From CAWFFV01 sp963814985 (GTDB lineage: Bacteria; Chloroflexota; Ktedonobacteria; Ktedonobacterales; Ktedonobacteraceae), in assembly GCA_963814985.1 (NCBI GenBank), contig CAWFFV010000013.1:1-64000 (forward strand): a stretch of 64,000 nt of DNA. Reading direction: 5' to 3'. Positions 8,850 through 18,225 of the stretch are shown one piece after another. Made by a program: the position numbers and the translations under genes. Within the stretch, counting starts at the first letter, position 1; each line of letters starts with the position of its first letter. The notes under the pieces were generated by a model. The model searched no databases. It was not told where the DNA came from and saw nothing but the letters and a program-made list of their open reading frames with translations.

Positions 8850-11800
8850 TTATCAAAGCGGGAATAGATTGTGGGTCATGTATCTGCTCCAGTACCTGCA
8901 CCAGCAGACGAGTTCTTCCAGGCACAATATTGAACAAGACATCGATCACAGGTATAACCACCGCTCTACCTATATCACCCAGGATCTTCGCCGCTCTATC
9001 GGCAACAGGTTCACTAACATCAGAGAGTACAAGATCTATCAGGCCTGGAATACTTTCCGGCAGATATGCCTGAAGAGCATTAGCAATCTGTTGCTGGACC
9101 AGTGGAGCTGGATCACCAACAAGACGGAGCAGATATGGTAACGCACGCGGGTCATGGATCACCCTCAAAATTTCTATCACGCGCATACGCACAATTTCAG
9201 ATGGCTGATTCAACAACTCTAACAGGCGCGGTGTGGCAACAGTCCCAATCTCCTGCAAAGCCAGAATGACATTGCGCACGGCAACCTCATTCTGGGAAGG
9301 CAAATAGCGCATCAGTGCCTCTATAACCCTCTCCGAACGGTTCGTACGCGTATCGAGAGCACCTGTTACAACACGACGCCCCTGTCGTACCAGAAGCTCT
9401 CTGGCTTGTTGTTGAACCTCTGGTTCCGCTTGATAGTTTGAGGTAAGCACAGGTACAATGGATTCGAGGATACGCTGGTGTTGCATATACGTCACCTGTC
9501 GATTCACATCTGGCTCATCAAGGAAACGACCAAGAATAGCCAGTGCCGCACGGTGAATGCGCATCATAAAAGGACTGGCATTGCGATTTTCTAATTCCTG
9601 GAGAATACGGGTAAGTACCAATTCTGGCCCAAGGCGTATCAGGGCATTCACGGCTCGCTCGATAATAAACGGCTCAGCATCACTCAGACGCGTAATGAGC
9701 GGCCCAACAGCCCGAAGATCATTCGTACCACCCAGGATGTTAATAGCAGCTGCACGCAGGCGCAGACTCCTCTCAACTGCCGGTTGACTCAGTTGGGCAG
9801 CACGATCAACAACGACACCACCAAAGCGCCCTAGCACACGCGTTAAACGTTTGACCTGAGCTTCGTACGCAACATCATCAACGGCATCTTGCAGGTGGAT
9901 AAAGAGCAGATCAGGCACAATCGTCTGGTCCAGTAATGCCAGGAGTTCGTCAACACCATCGACCATAATAAGTGGTAAGAGTGAACGATAGACTTCCTGA
10001 CCTCCCTCCTCGGCACAACGGGTAAAAATACGTGCGAGTTCCTCGCGTGCAGCTCTGTTACGTACAGCTATGGAGAGAGCCTCTTCTACGCTGGAGGGTA
10101 AAATAACGGTGCGTTGTATTTCCGCCTGTGGAGGAGTCCATAACACACCAACACAGACAAGAGCAAGAGCCAATGCCTGGAGAACATAGGCAGGATTATT
10201 ACGTCCAAGAGAACCAAAACGCTCTGCCAGAATCAACGGGTTATCTAATAGGCCCGCCCAGATCGCCACTGGTTCACTCCAGTGTCCCACATTCTCTAAA
10301 AGTTCTTCGCGAATAGCCAGCAGGGCCGAACGCTTTGCCGAAAAGAAATATTCTGCTACAAAGTATTCGGCAATTAACTCGTGCCGGAAACTCAAAACAC
10401 CGTTGGGACTGACTTCAATGAGATCTGCACTCAGGGCAAATTGTAGCAGTTGTGAGAGGTCAACATAAGATTCGGAATTTGGCTCTGCTTCAGCATCGTC
10501 ATCGATAACAGATGGTCCCATCGCCGGGTGCTCATCTAGCCAGAACTGGAGTTCATCAGCCAGTTCATCAAAGTTTGCCCCACTACGTACCTCGTTTCCC
10601 ATTGCCGCTGGGACCATAGAGACACGCAACTGGATAGCATTGCGATCATTGGCCCACCGTGCAGCGCAAGCAACCTCACTAAGAAAGCGAAGTACCTCTT
10701 TATCTTCTGGTGCCCCTTTACTCCATTTGGCTTGCTGCTGCTCATATTCGATTAATTGCCTGACTGACTCACGTAACAGGCGACCGCGCGTGTCGATCTG
10801 TTTGCCACGCTCAACACCGATCTTGTCAATAATTCCCATCAAAGTGAAGAGCATCATAGGATTAGTGCAATGGTAACGCAGACGGCTACGATCGATCACT
10901 TGCATAATCTGTCCGGCGGTATGCTGCCAAAGTTTATCCTGTTTCTCAACATAACGTTCGACAAACTCAGAAACTTGTTCAGGCTGTAGAGGATAGATCA
11001 CGGCCTTAGCCGCATGACCTTCTTCCACCAATTGCACAAAATCATCCTGCTCACGATAATCAACTTCACGGCAGGTCATCACCAGACGGTTCCGCGTATC
11101 ACGCATCAACCCGACCAGCTCTTCACTGACACGTGTCAGGTAATTACTATCAACTTCATTCAAACCATCACAGAGAAGTAAGAGTCGTCCTTGCTGCGAT
11201 AACTGGGACAAATAGGGACCAAGATGACGCATACCAGGCAGGTCACTCTCATACAGAAAATCAAGCAACGTCACTTGCGGTATGGCTTGTGCGGGATCAG
11301 CAACAATGAGTTGGTGCTTCTTGAGGAAGAGACTATAATTCTTCATCGGCACATAAACAGGAAGGCGCTCACGCCTGAGGATGAGCGCCAACGGTTGCCG
11401 TGAAACGATGTACTGATATACACGTAACGCTGTCGTTTTGCCTGCACCTGGAACACCAAGGATTAATTGGTGAGAGTTTTGCTGCTGTACAAGGTCAAGA
11501 ATAGAAACTTGTTGCTCCTGAACAGAAACCGTCGGGGCAGTACTATCTTGCAAATAAACTTCGGACGTTTTGCGAATGTTGGTAAGAGCAGTAAGTGGCG
11601 TATACAGCTTGTGATACTCCTCCTGGGCAATATGGGCATCACGGAGGTAGGCAATAAGTGCTAATGGTTTAGCTCCCAGTACAGCCATCAACGATGTCCC
11701 GGTCAGTTCGACTACCAGTATCAGAAGTACCCAGGGAGTATGGAGAGAAAGTGCCAACAAAGCAGAAAGGCCAGTAGCGGCATGACTGGTTTGAAAGAAG

Positions 11801-11958
11801 AGTAAAAAAATACAAGTTTCGACGAGTGTCAGAATACAGGTTATACCAATCCCAATACATAAACTTTTGAGAAAGCGCGAGGATAAAGCTTGTTGCATCA
11901 TATCTTTTGTTGTGATGAATCTCTGCTCTTGTATCATAGCACCCTGATCCCTTTCCAT
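8806..11958 (-). CDS. Membrane-anchored NACHT NTPase with HEAT repeats (first part)
   Basis: 1050 residues in this frame. Two hydrophobic segments at about 31-58 and 66-92 anchor the N-terminus. The NACHT domain follows: Walker A GVPGAGKTT at 168-176, Walker B RLLLLCDGLNEV, and a helical region. From about residue 640 to the end there are HEAT repeats (GTVATPRLLELLNQPSEIV, DPRALPYLLRLVGDPAPLV). NACHT proteins are STAND-class NTPases that switch on when the repeat domain senses a ligand; some bacterial members defend against phage. The frame ends inside a HEAT repeat, which continues in the next frame (6699-8849). Start may be ATG 11958 or ATG 11937; neither has a clear ribosome-binding site. 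The kinase gene follows. Confidence 0.85.
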   Translation of the reverse strand: MERDQGAMIQEQRFITTKDMMQQALSSRFLKSLCIGIGITCILTLVETCIFLLFFQTSHAATGLSALLALSLHTPWVLLILVVELTGTSLMAVLGAKPLALIAYLRDAHIAQEEYHKLYTPLTALTNIRKTSEVYLQDSTAPTVSVQEQQVSILDLVQQQNSHQLILGVPGAGKTTALRVYQYIVSRQPLALILRRERLPVYVPMKNYSLFLKKHQLIVADPAQAIPQVTLLDFLYESDLPGMRHLGPYLSQLSQQGRLLLLCDGLNEVDSNYLTRVSEELVGLMRDTRNRLVMTCREVDYREQDDFVQLVEEGHAAKAVIYPLQPEQVSEFVERYVEKQDKLWQHTAGQIMQVIDRSRLRYHCTNPMMLFTLMGIIDKIGVERGKQIDTRGRLLRESVRQLIEYEQQQAKWSKGAPEDKEVLRFLSEVACAARWANDRNAIQLRVSMVPAAMGNEVRSGANFDELADELQFWLDEHPAMGPSVIDDDAEAEPNSESYVDLSQLLQFALSADLIEVSPNGVLSFRHELIAEYFVAEYFFSAKRSALLAIREELLENVGHWSEPVAIWAGLLDNPLILAERFGSLGRNNPAYVLQALALALVCVGVLWTPPQAEIQRTVILPSSVEEALSIAVRNRAAREELARIFTRCAEEGGQEVYRSLLPLIMVDGVDELLALLDQTIVPDLLFIHLQDAVDDVAYEAQVKRLTRVLGRFGGVVVDRAAQLSQPAVERSLRLRAAAINILGGTNDLRAVGPLITRLSDAEPFIIERAVNALIRLGPELVLTRILQELENRNASPFMMRIHRAALAILGRFLDEPDVNRQVTYMQHQRILESIVPVLTSNYQAEPEVQQQARELLVRQGRRVVTGALDTRTNRSERVIEALMRYLPSQNEVAVRNVILALQEIGTVATPRLLELLNQPSEIVRMRVIEILRVIHDPRALPYLLRLVGDPAPLVQQQIANALQAYLPESIPGLIDLVLSDVSEPVADRAAKILGDIGRAVVIPVIDVLFNIVPGRTRLLVQVLEQIHDPQSIPALISPVTDIANRVVTCC

Positions 11959-12199
11959 GGAAGTGGTAGAAACAGTATAGCTTACTCAATCCATATGAAC
12001 AAGCAGTAGTCGTAACTATCGATACCAATATTTAAAGTGAATAAAAAGTATATTTTTGTCTGGTTAAGTTGTTCATATACCATAAAATCCTTCTAATCCT
12101 ATATTTTCATGAAGAACATTACGGTTAAGGGAGAATTTTACACTCATCCCCTATACTAAAGTATCAACACTTTTTTCTGTGCAAGAAAGGGGTCACTAC

Positions 12200-13663
12200 A
12201 TGGAGCCAACAAGGCCCTCATCAGATAAGCAACGAAGCGATAATGAGCAACAAGATATACAAAAATTACGTCCTATCAAACGCAAAACGCGTATACTAGA
12301 ATCCGAGCAGATCGAATCAATGAACATCTTGCAAGCGAAGATTGTCATAAAACACCCTGCAAAGGTGCATGATACGGCTAAAGCGCAACTTATCTCAACA
12401 GACGAATACATCAATAAAAATGCTTTTTTCTTTGTCACATTACTCCTTATTCTTCTCCTACATACCATCAGTATAGGCCCAACGCAGTTCATAGGTCCAC
12501 AGGGATGGGCATATGTACTGAACAGCCCGGGCGATACCTCTAATCTTAACCTGCTAAAAAATTTGGGAAAACTCCATCCTACGTCAGGTGCGACAGCACA
12601 AACAAAGGAACAGATCACACCTCAACAATACATTGACCTGATCCTCCACAACATGACACTGGATCAGAAGATCGGACAAATGATGTTTGTACAGTTTGTT
12701 GGTCCAACCTACTCATTTGATCTAAGTACCATGATCAGCCAATACGATGTAGGGGCTGTGCTTATCTTCTCAGCCAATAACAACATTGTAGATAAAGCGC
12801 AGCTTACAAATCTTACACAACAGATGCAAAGCAATAGTACCATTCCCCTGGCCATTGCTATCGACCAGGAGGGTGGCTATGTAGATCGTCTGGTGGATTT
12901 AGATGGCCCCCGGCCATCAGCAGCCAGTATTGGTGCAACCAACGATCCAGCCAGAGCCATGGCAGCAGGCATCCAGGATGCGCAAGATCTGGCAACCTAT
13001 GGTATCAATCTCAACCTTGCTCCAGTAGTTGATGTCACCAATGTATACAATCCGCAACTGGCTACACGCACCTACGGCAACAACTCCACACTTGTAACAA
13101 AGATGGCACAGGCTTATTTGCAAGGACTACAGCAGAGCGGTAAAGTGCTTGGTACCCTTAAACACTTTCCAGGATTAGGTGATGTCGGCACCGACCCACA
13201 TAGTGGAGTTCCCCACCTGACACGCTCAAAAAATGCTTTAGAGCAGATTGATTGGGCACCATACCGCTCGCTCATCCAGCAAGGCAACGTCCACGCGATT
13301 ATGGTTACTCACGAAATCGTCTCAGCAATCGATGACACACAACCATCATCACTCTCTCCTAAACTCGTCACAGGCATTTTGCGCGACGAACTGGGTTTTC
13401 AGGGGGTGATTATGACTGATAGCCTGACCATGGAAGGTATCACAGCATATTATACAGAGGCACAGGCAGCCGTCCTGGCAATCGTAGCAGGCTCTGATCT
13501 GCTTATGGGCGCAAGTAGTCCCAGCGATGTAGTAGCAATGATCGAAAGTATCAAGCAAGCTATCAACGCTGGGACGATCAGCCAACAACGGATTGATGAT
13601 TCTGTCAGACGGCTCCTTACAATGAAATATCAAATGGGACTACTTCCCATTCCAACAAATTAA
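12200..13663 (+). CDS. Membrane-anchored glycoside hydrolase family 3 (beta-N-acetylhexosaminidase-like)
   Basis: 487 residues from ATG 12200, chosen because GAAAGGGG lies 7-8 bp upstream; a GTG at 12179 in frame is less likely. A charged cytoplasmic stretch of about 65 residues precedes one membrane segment (FFFVTLLLILLLHTI), so the enzyme faces outside. The GH3 catalytic domain shows IAIDQEGGYVDRL, KHFPGLGDVGTDPHSG (the His-Asp pair of NagZ-like enzymes) and the nucleophile in MTDSLTMEGI. It probably removes N-acetylglucosamine from peptidoglycan or another glycan. It heads a tight run of four plus-strand genes with gaps of 20, 9 and 25 bp, pointing to an envelope operon. Confidence 0.87.
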   Translation: MEPTRPSSDKQRSDNEQQDIQKLRPIKRKTRILESEQIESMNILQAKIVIKHPAKVHDTAKAQLISTDEYINKNAFFFVTLLLILLLHTISIGPTQFIGPQGWAYVLNSPGDTSNLNLLKNLGKLHPTSGATAQTKEQITPQQYIDLILHNMTLDQKIGQMMFVQFVGPTYSFDLSTMISQYDVGAVLIFSANNNIVDKAQLTNLTQQMQSNSTIPLAIAIDQEGGYVDRLVDLDGPRPSAASIGATNDPARAMAAGIQDAQDLATYGINLNLAPVVDVTNVYNPQLATRTYGNNSTLVTKMAQAYLQGLQQSGKVLGTLKHFPGLGDVGTDPHSGVPHLTRSKNALEQIDWAPYRSLIQQGNVHAIMVTHEIVSAIDDTQPSSLSPKLVTGILRDELGFQGVIMTDSLTMEGITAYYTEAQAAVLAIVAGSDLLMGASSPSDVVAMIESIKQAINAGTISQQRIDDSVRRLLTMKYQMGLLPIPTN

Positions 13664-13683
13664 GCACATGGAAAGAGATTACG

Positions 13684-14130
13684 ATGCTCAGCTCAAGCAC
13701 AACACAAGTAGAAGCAAAATCGGAGAAACTTTGGGGTGTTTTCCTCATCTGTCTGGTTATCACAGAAACTATGCTTGTATCCTTAGCGCTCGTTCCTGCA
13801 CAGATGTGGACACGTATCCTACCGTATTCAGCTGACGCAGCGCTGGATGGACCATTTCCTGCAACTATTGCTCCCATGATTACAGCCTTGATCTACCTTT
13901 TGCCTACTATAATTAGCTTTCTGTGCCGTACCTGGCAAAGAGCATTATTCTATGCCATGTTGCCAGCCTGGATTAGCCTGGGAATCTTTGTAACGGCTGC
14001 AACTTTAAAAGTTGGGGCCTTCTACCTCGTTTCTGCTGACCATGTGATAGCAAATGTGAGCGTGCTAGAACTTTTCGTCGCACTGGGAGGTATTGGTTGG
14101 TTAGCACGCCACTTCTTCAAAATGCGCTAA
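13684..14130 (+). CDS. Small integral membrane protein of unknown function
   Basis: 148 residues with four hydrophobic segments (near 15-38, 55-80, 85-110 and 118-140), for example VFLICLVITETMLVSLALV. The ATG at 13684 follows GGAAAGAG by about 6 bp. I recognise no family. It lies 20 bp after the family 3 glycosidase and 9 bp before a flippase-like gene, so a role in glycan export or its control is a guess from position only. Confidence 0.7.
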   Translation: MLSSSTTQVEAKSEKLWGVFLICLVITETMLVSLALVPAQMWTRILPYSADAALDGPFPATIAPMITALIYLLPTIISFLCRTWQRALFYAMLPAWISLGIFVTAATLKVGAFYLVSADHVIANVSVLELFVALGGIGWLARHFFKMR

Positions 14131-14139
14131 AATGTACGC

Positions 14140-15912
14140 ATGCACAAATTAACTTTACGCCCACTACGACTGATCCATGCAAACACTGATCAGTTAAGCG
14201 CCTATACCCAAACGGTGAAACCAGGAGATATGCAAAAAGAAGATGAGAAGAAAGGGGTGGAGATTATACACAACGAAATATCGACAGACCCAGGCAGTTC
14301 AATGCCCATATCACTGAGTATCTCAGAGGAAAAGGTACCATCAGGTGAGACTGAAGCACAACATCTGCTGAGGCGCACGCCCACCAGTTACCTGTTCAAC
14401 CAGGCCTATGGACTATGGTTTTTTATCTCATGGTTCTTCCTGACTGTCATTATTACACGCAAAGTATCCACCGAGGATTTTGGTATCTTTGCCATCTCAC
14501 AGACAGCCTTCAACACCATCCTCTATATCATAGCATTTGGTCTGGAAGATGCGACAACAACCTACATACCACGTGTTCTTGCAGAACACGGACGGGCGGC
14601 AGCCGCGCTGCTGATCAGACGGCTACTCAGTCTGCGCATTATCATGCTGACACTAACGGTTAGTATGATCATTTTTGGCCTGTCCGGGTTAGCCATGCTG
14701 CTCTCCTTCACACATATTAAGGGTGCAATGGATATCGCGGCTACACTGCGCAATCCGATTTTACTGACTCATAGTACGCCTATTGCAATCTATGTGCTGG
14801 GAAGCAGTATCGCCAGCCTGCTTACTGCGGTGTGTGCTGGATTGATGCGTATGCGTCTGGTACTTGTCATCGGAAGCCTGACACAACTGAGTTTGCTCGC
14901 TTGTGGTTTCATTGTACTTGAACTCGGCTGGGGTATTAATGGCATACTCTGGATGCTGGCAATCAGTTCACTCCTCAATGCTGCTGCTTTTATGCTCTGG
15001 TTATCACCACTTATTTTCCTGCAAGGAGCAGAATACAAGCAGCCATTAGGACCTTTGATCAAAATTGGCATCTCTGCATGGTTGACCAATCTGGCATCTG
15101 GAGCACTGCTTAAACAGATCTCCATCCTCTTGCTTGGTATTTTTGCTGTCTCGCTGGCACAAATTGGCTTCTTCAATCTCTCATTCCAACTGGCAGACTC
15201 GGCGAACCTCTTACTTGTGGCCGGTTTTGGTGGAGTAGGCGGGGCGGCCCTCTCTGCTGCATTCGTTGGGCAGAACTACGAACGTCTGGCTCGCTCCTGG
15301 CAAGTCTTAATCAAAATAGAAACGTTGCTGGCAGCACCAGGATTAGTGTTTTGCCTCTTTAATGCGCAAAACATAACCCACGTGTTATACGGAGACAAAT
15401 ATGATGCGGTAGGGCCACTCCTGGCAATTTTTTTATTTTTCAATATTCTTGTTCGTGTGCTCGGTACCCTTATTCATCCGTACGCACTGTATGTAACTGG
15501 CAAGTCCAGATTAGTGGTACTTAGTCAGTGGATAGGTATCCTTACGGTTATCATAGCAGGAATACTACTTATTCCTCACTATGGACCTGCCGGGGCGCTT
15601 ATCGCAGATGGTATCGCGAAGACAGTCACAGGAGCCTTATTACTGGCATGTTTGTGGGGTATCTTACCTCGTAAATATCCCCTGGGTTTCACGATACGCT
15701 TCCTGGTAGCTCTGATACTGGCTGCCATACCAGGTATTTTATGGCATCCGAACGATCGTATCTTATTGGGTCTTTCCGGTGGAATATTTGTGATATTATG
15801 CTTCGGTTTGCTCTTATGGGTGAAACCGCTGAGCACCGAAGATATGGAAATGATCACCGGGGTGAATCCAGGGGCTGTACGGTATTTGAAGTGGTTCGCG
15901 CGAAATGCCTAG
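14140..15912 (+). CDS. Oligosaccharide flippase-like membrane protein (Wzx/MATE superfamily)
   Basis: 590 residues with about 14 membrane segments after a polar N-terminus of about 85 residues. The first helix region TRKVSTEDFGIFAISQTAFN has the signature order of polysaccharide flippases (helix, short loop with D/E-F/Y-G, helix). Members turn lipid-linked glycans across the membrane. The start ATG 14140 lacks a good ribosome-binding site; ATG 14230 is possible and would remove 30 polar residues. Position in a tight run with a GH3 enzyme and a Gfo/Idh oxidoreductase supports a glycan function. Substrate is unknown. Confidence 0.8.
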   Translation: MHKLTLRPLRLIHANTDQLSAYTQTVKPGDMQKEDEKKGVEIIHNEISTDPGSSMPISLSISEEKVPSGETEAQHLLRRTPTSYLFNQAYGLWFFISWFFLTVIITRKVSTEDFGIFAISQTAFNTILYIIAFGLEDATTTYIPRVLAEHGRAAAALLIRRLLSLRIIMLTLTVSMIIFGLSGLAMLLSFTHIKGAMDIAATLRNPILLTHSTPIAIYVLGSSIASLLTAVCAGLMRMRLVLVIGSLTQLSLLACGFIVLELGWGINGILWMLAISSLLNAAAFMLWLSPLIFLQGAEYKQPLGPLIKIGISAWLTNLASGALLKQISILLLGIFAVSLAQIGFFNLSFQLADSANLLLVAGFGGVGGAALSAAFVGQNYERLARSWQVLIKIETLLAAPGLVFCLFNAQNITHVLYGDKYDAVGPLLAIFLFFNILVRVLGTLIHPYALYVTGKSRLVVLSQWIGILTVIIAGILLIPHYGPAGALIADGIAKTVTGALLLACLWGILPRKYPLGFTIRFLVALILAAIPGILWHPNDRILLGLSGGIFVILCFGLLLWVKPLSTEDMEMITGVNPGAVRYLKWFARNA

Positions 15913-15937
15913 AGGCTGTAAAGAAAGGAAACAGGAA

Positions 15938-16990
15938 ATGACCATTAATGTCGGTCTGGTCGGATATGGCCTGGCAGGATCTGTGTTTCATGCTCCTTTG
16001 ATCGAGAGTGTCCAGGGACTTACACTTACAGCCATCATGTCATCTCATCCAGAAAAGATGCATCGGGATAATCCCACCATCACAGTAGTACCTACGCTTG
16101 ATCGTTTGCTCGAACACAAAGAGATCACTCTCGTTGTCATTGCAACACCAAACGACACCCACTACGATCTGGCAAAACAAGCTCTTGAAGCTGGGAAACA
16201 CGTCGTTGTGGACAAGCCCTTTGTCATTCGTGCGACACAAGCAGATGAACTCATAGCTCTGGCTCACAAGCAGCAGGTCGTGCTGAGTGTCTTTCATAAT
16301 CGCAGGTGGGACAACGATTTCCTGACTGTTTGCCACCTCTTAAAAACTAATCTGCTTGGAGAGGTATCCACTTACGAGGCTCACTATGACCGGTATCGTC
16401 CCATTGTCCGCGATCGCTGGCGAGAGTGGGAGATGCCTGGTTCGGGCACACTTTACGATCTGGGTTCACATCTAATTGATCAGGCACTCTTCCTGTTCGG
16501 TTTCCCACAATCAGTATGGGCTGATGTGCAAACACAAAGAAGGGGAACACAAGTCGATGACTACTTTCATCTGGTTCTAAGCTACCCTCGGCAAAGTGTG
16601 ATCCTGCACGCAGGTTCCCTGGTGCGCGAACCTGGACCACACTTTCAGTTGCATGGGACCACCGGGAGTTTCATCAAATACGGCCTCGATTCACAAGAAG
16701 ACGCGCTGAAAACAGGAAAACGTCCTGGTGATCCTGGATGGGGAGAAGATCGTGAAGACAATTATGGCAAACTGACGATCGATGTGGGTGAAACTACGGT
16801 CAAGGGAACAGTCAAAACCCTCGCTGGCCGCTACGAGATATTTTACCAGGACCTCGTCGAAGCCATCACCCTGGGGAAGCCCGCCCCCGTCTCAGCTGAA
16901 GAGGCCAGAAATACCATCAAGGTAATTGAGGGCGCTCTGCAAAGCCACAAGGAACAACGGGCCGTCGTTTTTGAGGAAAAACATACATGA
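15938..16990 (+). CDS. Gfo/Idh/MocA-family NAD(P)-dependent oxidoreductase
   Basis: 350 residues from ATG 15938, which follows GGAAACAGGA. The Rossmann motif NVGLVGYGLAGSVFHAPL opens the protein, and VDKPFVI contains the EKP-like lysine (here DKP) found in the family. The C-terminal half is the beta-sheet substrate domain (GSGTLYDLGSHLIDQALFLF, with the conserved D and H). It is closest in look to YdgJ/IolW-type sugar or inositol dehydrogenases. It closes the envelope operon that starts at 12200. The substrate cannot be read from sequence. Confidence 0.88.
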   Translation: MTINVGLVGYGLAGSVFHAPLIESVQGLTLTAIMSSHPEKMHRDNPTITVVPTLDRLLEHKEITLVVIATPNDTHYDLAKQALEAGKHVVVDKPFVIRATQADELIALAHKQQVVLSVFHNRRWDNDFLTVCHLLKTNLLGEVSTYEAHYDRYRPIVRDRWREWEMPGSGTLYDLGSHLIDQALFLFGFPQSVWADVQTQRRGTQVDDYFHLVLSYPRQSVILHAGSLVREPGPHFQLHGTTGSFIKYGLDSQEDALKTGKRPGDPGWGEDREDNYGKLTIDVGETTVKGTVKTLAGRYEIFYQDLVEAITLGKPAPVSAEEARNTIKVIEGALQSHKEQRAVVFEEKHT

Positions 16991-17035
16991 TGATAAAGTC
17001 CTGCCAAGGCTTCCATAAGAGATACTCACATTAGC

Positions 17036-17992
17036 TCAGGGCTGTCCTGGAAAACCCGGCTGTTGTTTTGGCCTCCTATTATTACTGTTTTTTGGCTGCA
17101 CGCCGTTCAGCAGTAAATCACGTGCCACAGCAACATCCTTGCCAGCGATATCAATCGGCACAATTGGCCCCAGCAATCCCCTAATCTGTTGCTTGCACTC
17201 ACGCACATAGATTGGTAATAGTTTGCGCTGCCGTCCTGCCCTGTCTTCACTGAAAGCAATCGTCCACTCTGGATGTTCATCAGAACCCTTCAGGTAGTCC
17301 GGCGAGAGTAGTAAAAGTGTGCGTTTAGCTACTTTGGTGGCATCATTCATCTCCACAACAAAGTTAGAACCCGGCTCAAAATCCCAGGCACGCAGAAAGG
17401 TTGAGTAACCTTCCCCTTCTAATTCTTTTGCAATCCACTTGGCATAATCGATGTCTGCATCTGCATAACTTATGAAGAAGTCTATTTCTCTATTTGGCAT
17501 GCTATTCGTGGGTTGAGCAACATTGCCTGTTGAGGACGACGGAGTTCCCACGCTGCTATTAACAGCATTCGTACCCGTCGACAATGATTGTTGAGACGGG
17601 GCAGTGGAGAGAGTTGATGGTGATTGTTGAGACGGGGCAGTGGAGAGAGAGGATGACGATAGAGGTTGTGGAGAGACAGGTTGTGCAGGGTGTGACAATG
17701 TTGGATCGTCATCACGAGGATCAATAGGCAGTATCCATTGAAGGACAGCCAAAACAATGCCAAGAACAGGAAGAATTATGTAGAAAAAAGTCGTAGACCA
17801 TAAACCATCATTGGGAATATGCAGAACTCCCCACACATCAAGCACGCCGAGAACAATACCAATAGCAGCAGCAGCCAGGGCAATACCAGCAATAATAAGA
17901 CGCCCCCAGGGAAGCTGTTTCCGTTTACGAGTCTTTGAGGTCCCTGATGATGGCATTTGTTGTTGTGTTTGCATCTCACACAGCTTTCTCAA
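17036..17992 (-). CDS. Membrane-anchored TIR-domain protein
   Basis: 318 residues. A basic N-terminus (KTRKRKQLPWGR) is followed by two membrane helices (about 31-52 and 66-88). Then comes a Ser/Thr/Pro/Gln-rich linker of about 75 residues that contains a 36-bp tandem duplication. A TIR domain fills about 168-290: EIDFFISYADADIDYAKWI, LLLLSPDYLKGSDEHPEW. Bacterial TIR domains are often NAD-cleaving; the Glu in PEW (242) is near the place of the catalytic Glu, which is uncertain. The C-terminus is Pro/Gln-rich. The start may also be Met 7 (17974). It ends 45 bp from, and faces, the oxidoreductase gene, so it is a single-gene unit. Confidence 0.82.
   Translation of the reverse strand: MRKLCEMQTQQQMPSSGTSKTRKRKQLPWGRLIIAGIALAAAAIGIVLGVLDVWGVLHIPNDGLWSTTFFYIILPVLGIVLAVLQWILPIDPRDDDPTLSHPAQPVSPQPLSSSSLSTAPSQQSPSTLSTAPSQQSLSTGTNAVNSSVGTPSSSTGNVAQPTNSMPNREIDFFISYADADIDYAKWIAKELEGEGYSTFLRAWDFEPGSNFVVEMNDATKVAKRTLLLLSPDYLKGSDEHPEWTIAFSEDRAGRQRKLLPIYVRECKQQIRGLLGPIVPIDIAGKDVAVARDLLLNGVQPKNSNNRRPKQQPGFPGQP
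17585..17649. repeat. 36-bp-period tandem duplication in the TIR linker
   Basis: A 29-bp block is repeated perfectly at 17585-17613 and 17621-17649. It encodes two copies of STAPSQQS in the Ser-rich linker of the TIR protein. Confidence 0.85.
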
Positions 17993-18225
17993 TATGACAT
18001 ATTCTTAGAAGAAATTATAACATATTATGCAAAAATCATATCTACCACGTTCCGTCCTACAGGGATTCTTCCACCATTTGCCACATCTGCGGCTCTATTT
18101 TCTCCAGCAGCATCTTAAATTGCTCTTCACTTTTTGCTATCCTATGGTATCATGGCAACACAAACATTTTTGCTGAAAAGACTCAACACTCCATTTCCAC
18201 CAGATATCATTTGTGAGAGAGCTTT

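Noticed and set aside
8848..8852. Programmed +1 frameshift site at the NACHT-HEAT junction
   Set aside because: No known slippery motif or stimulatory structure could be identified, and unrelated genes in the window show the same type of shift, so an indel is simpler.
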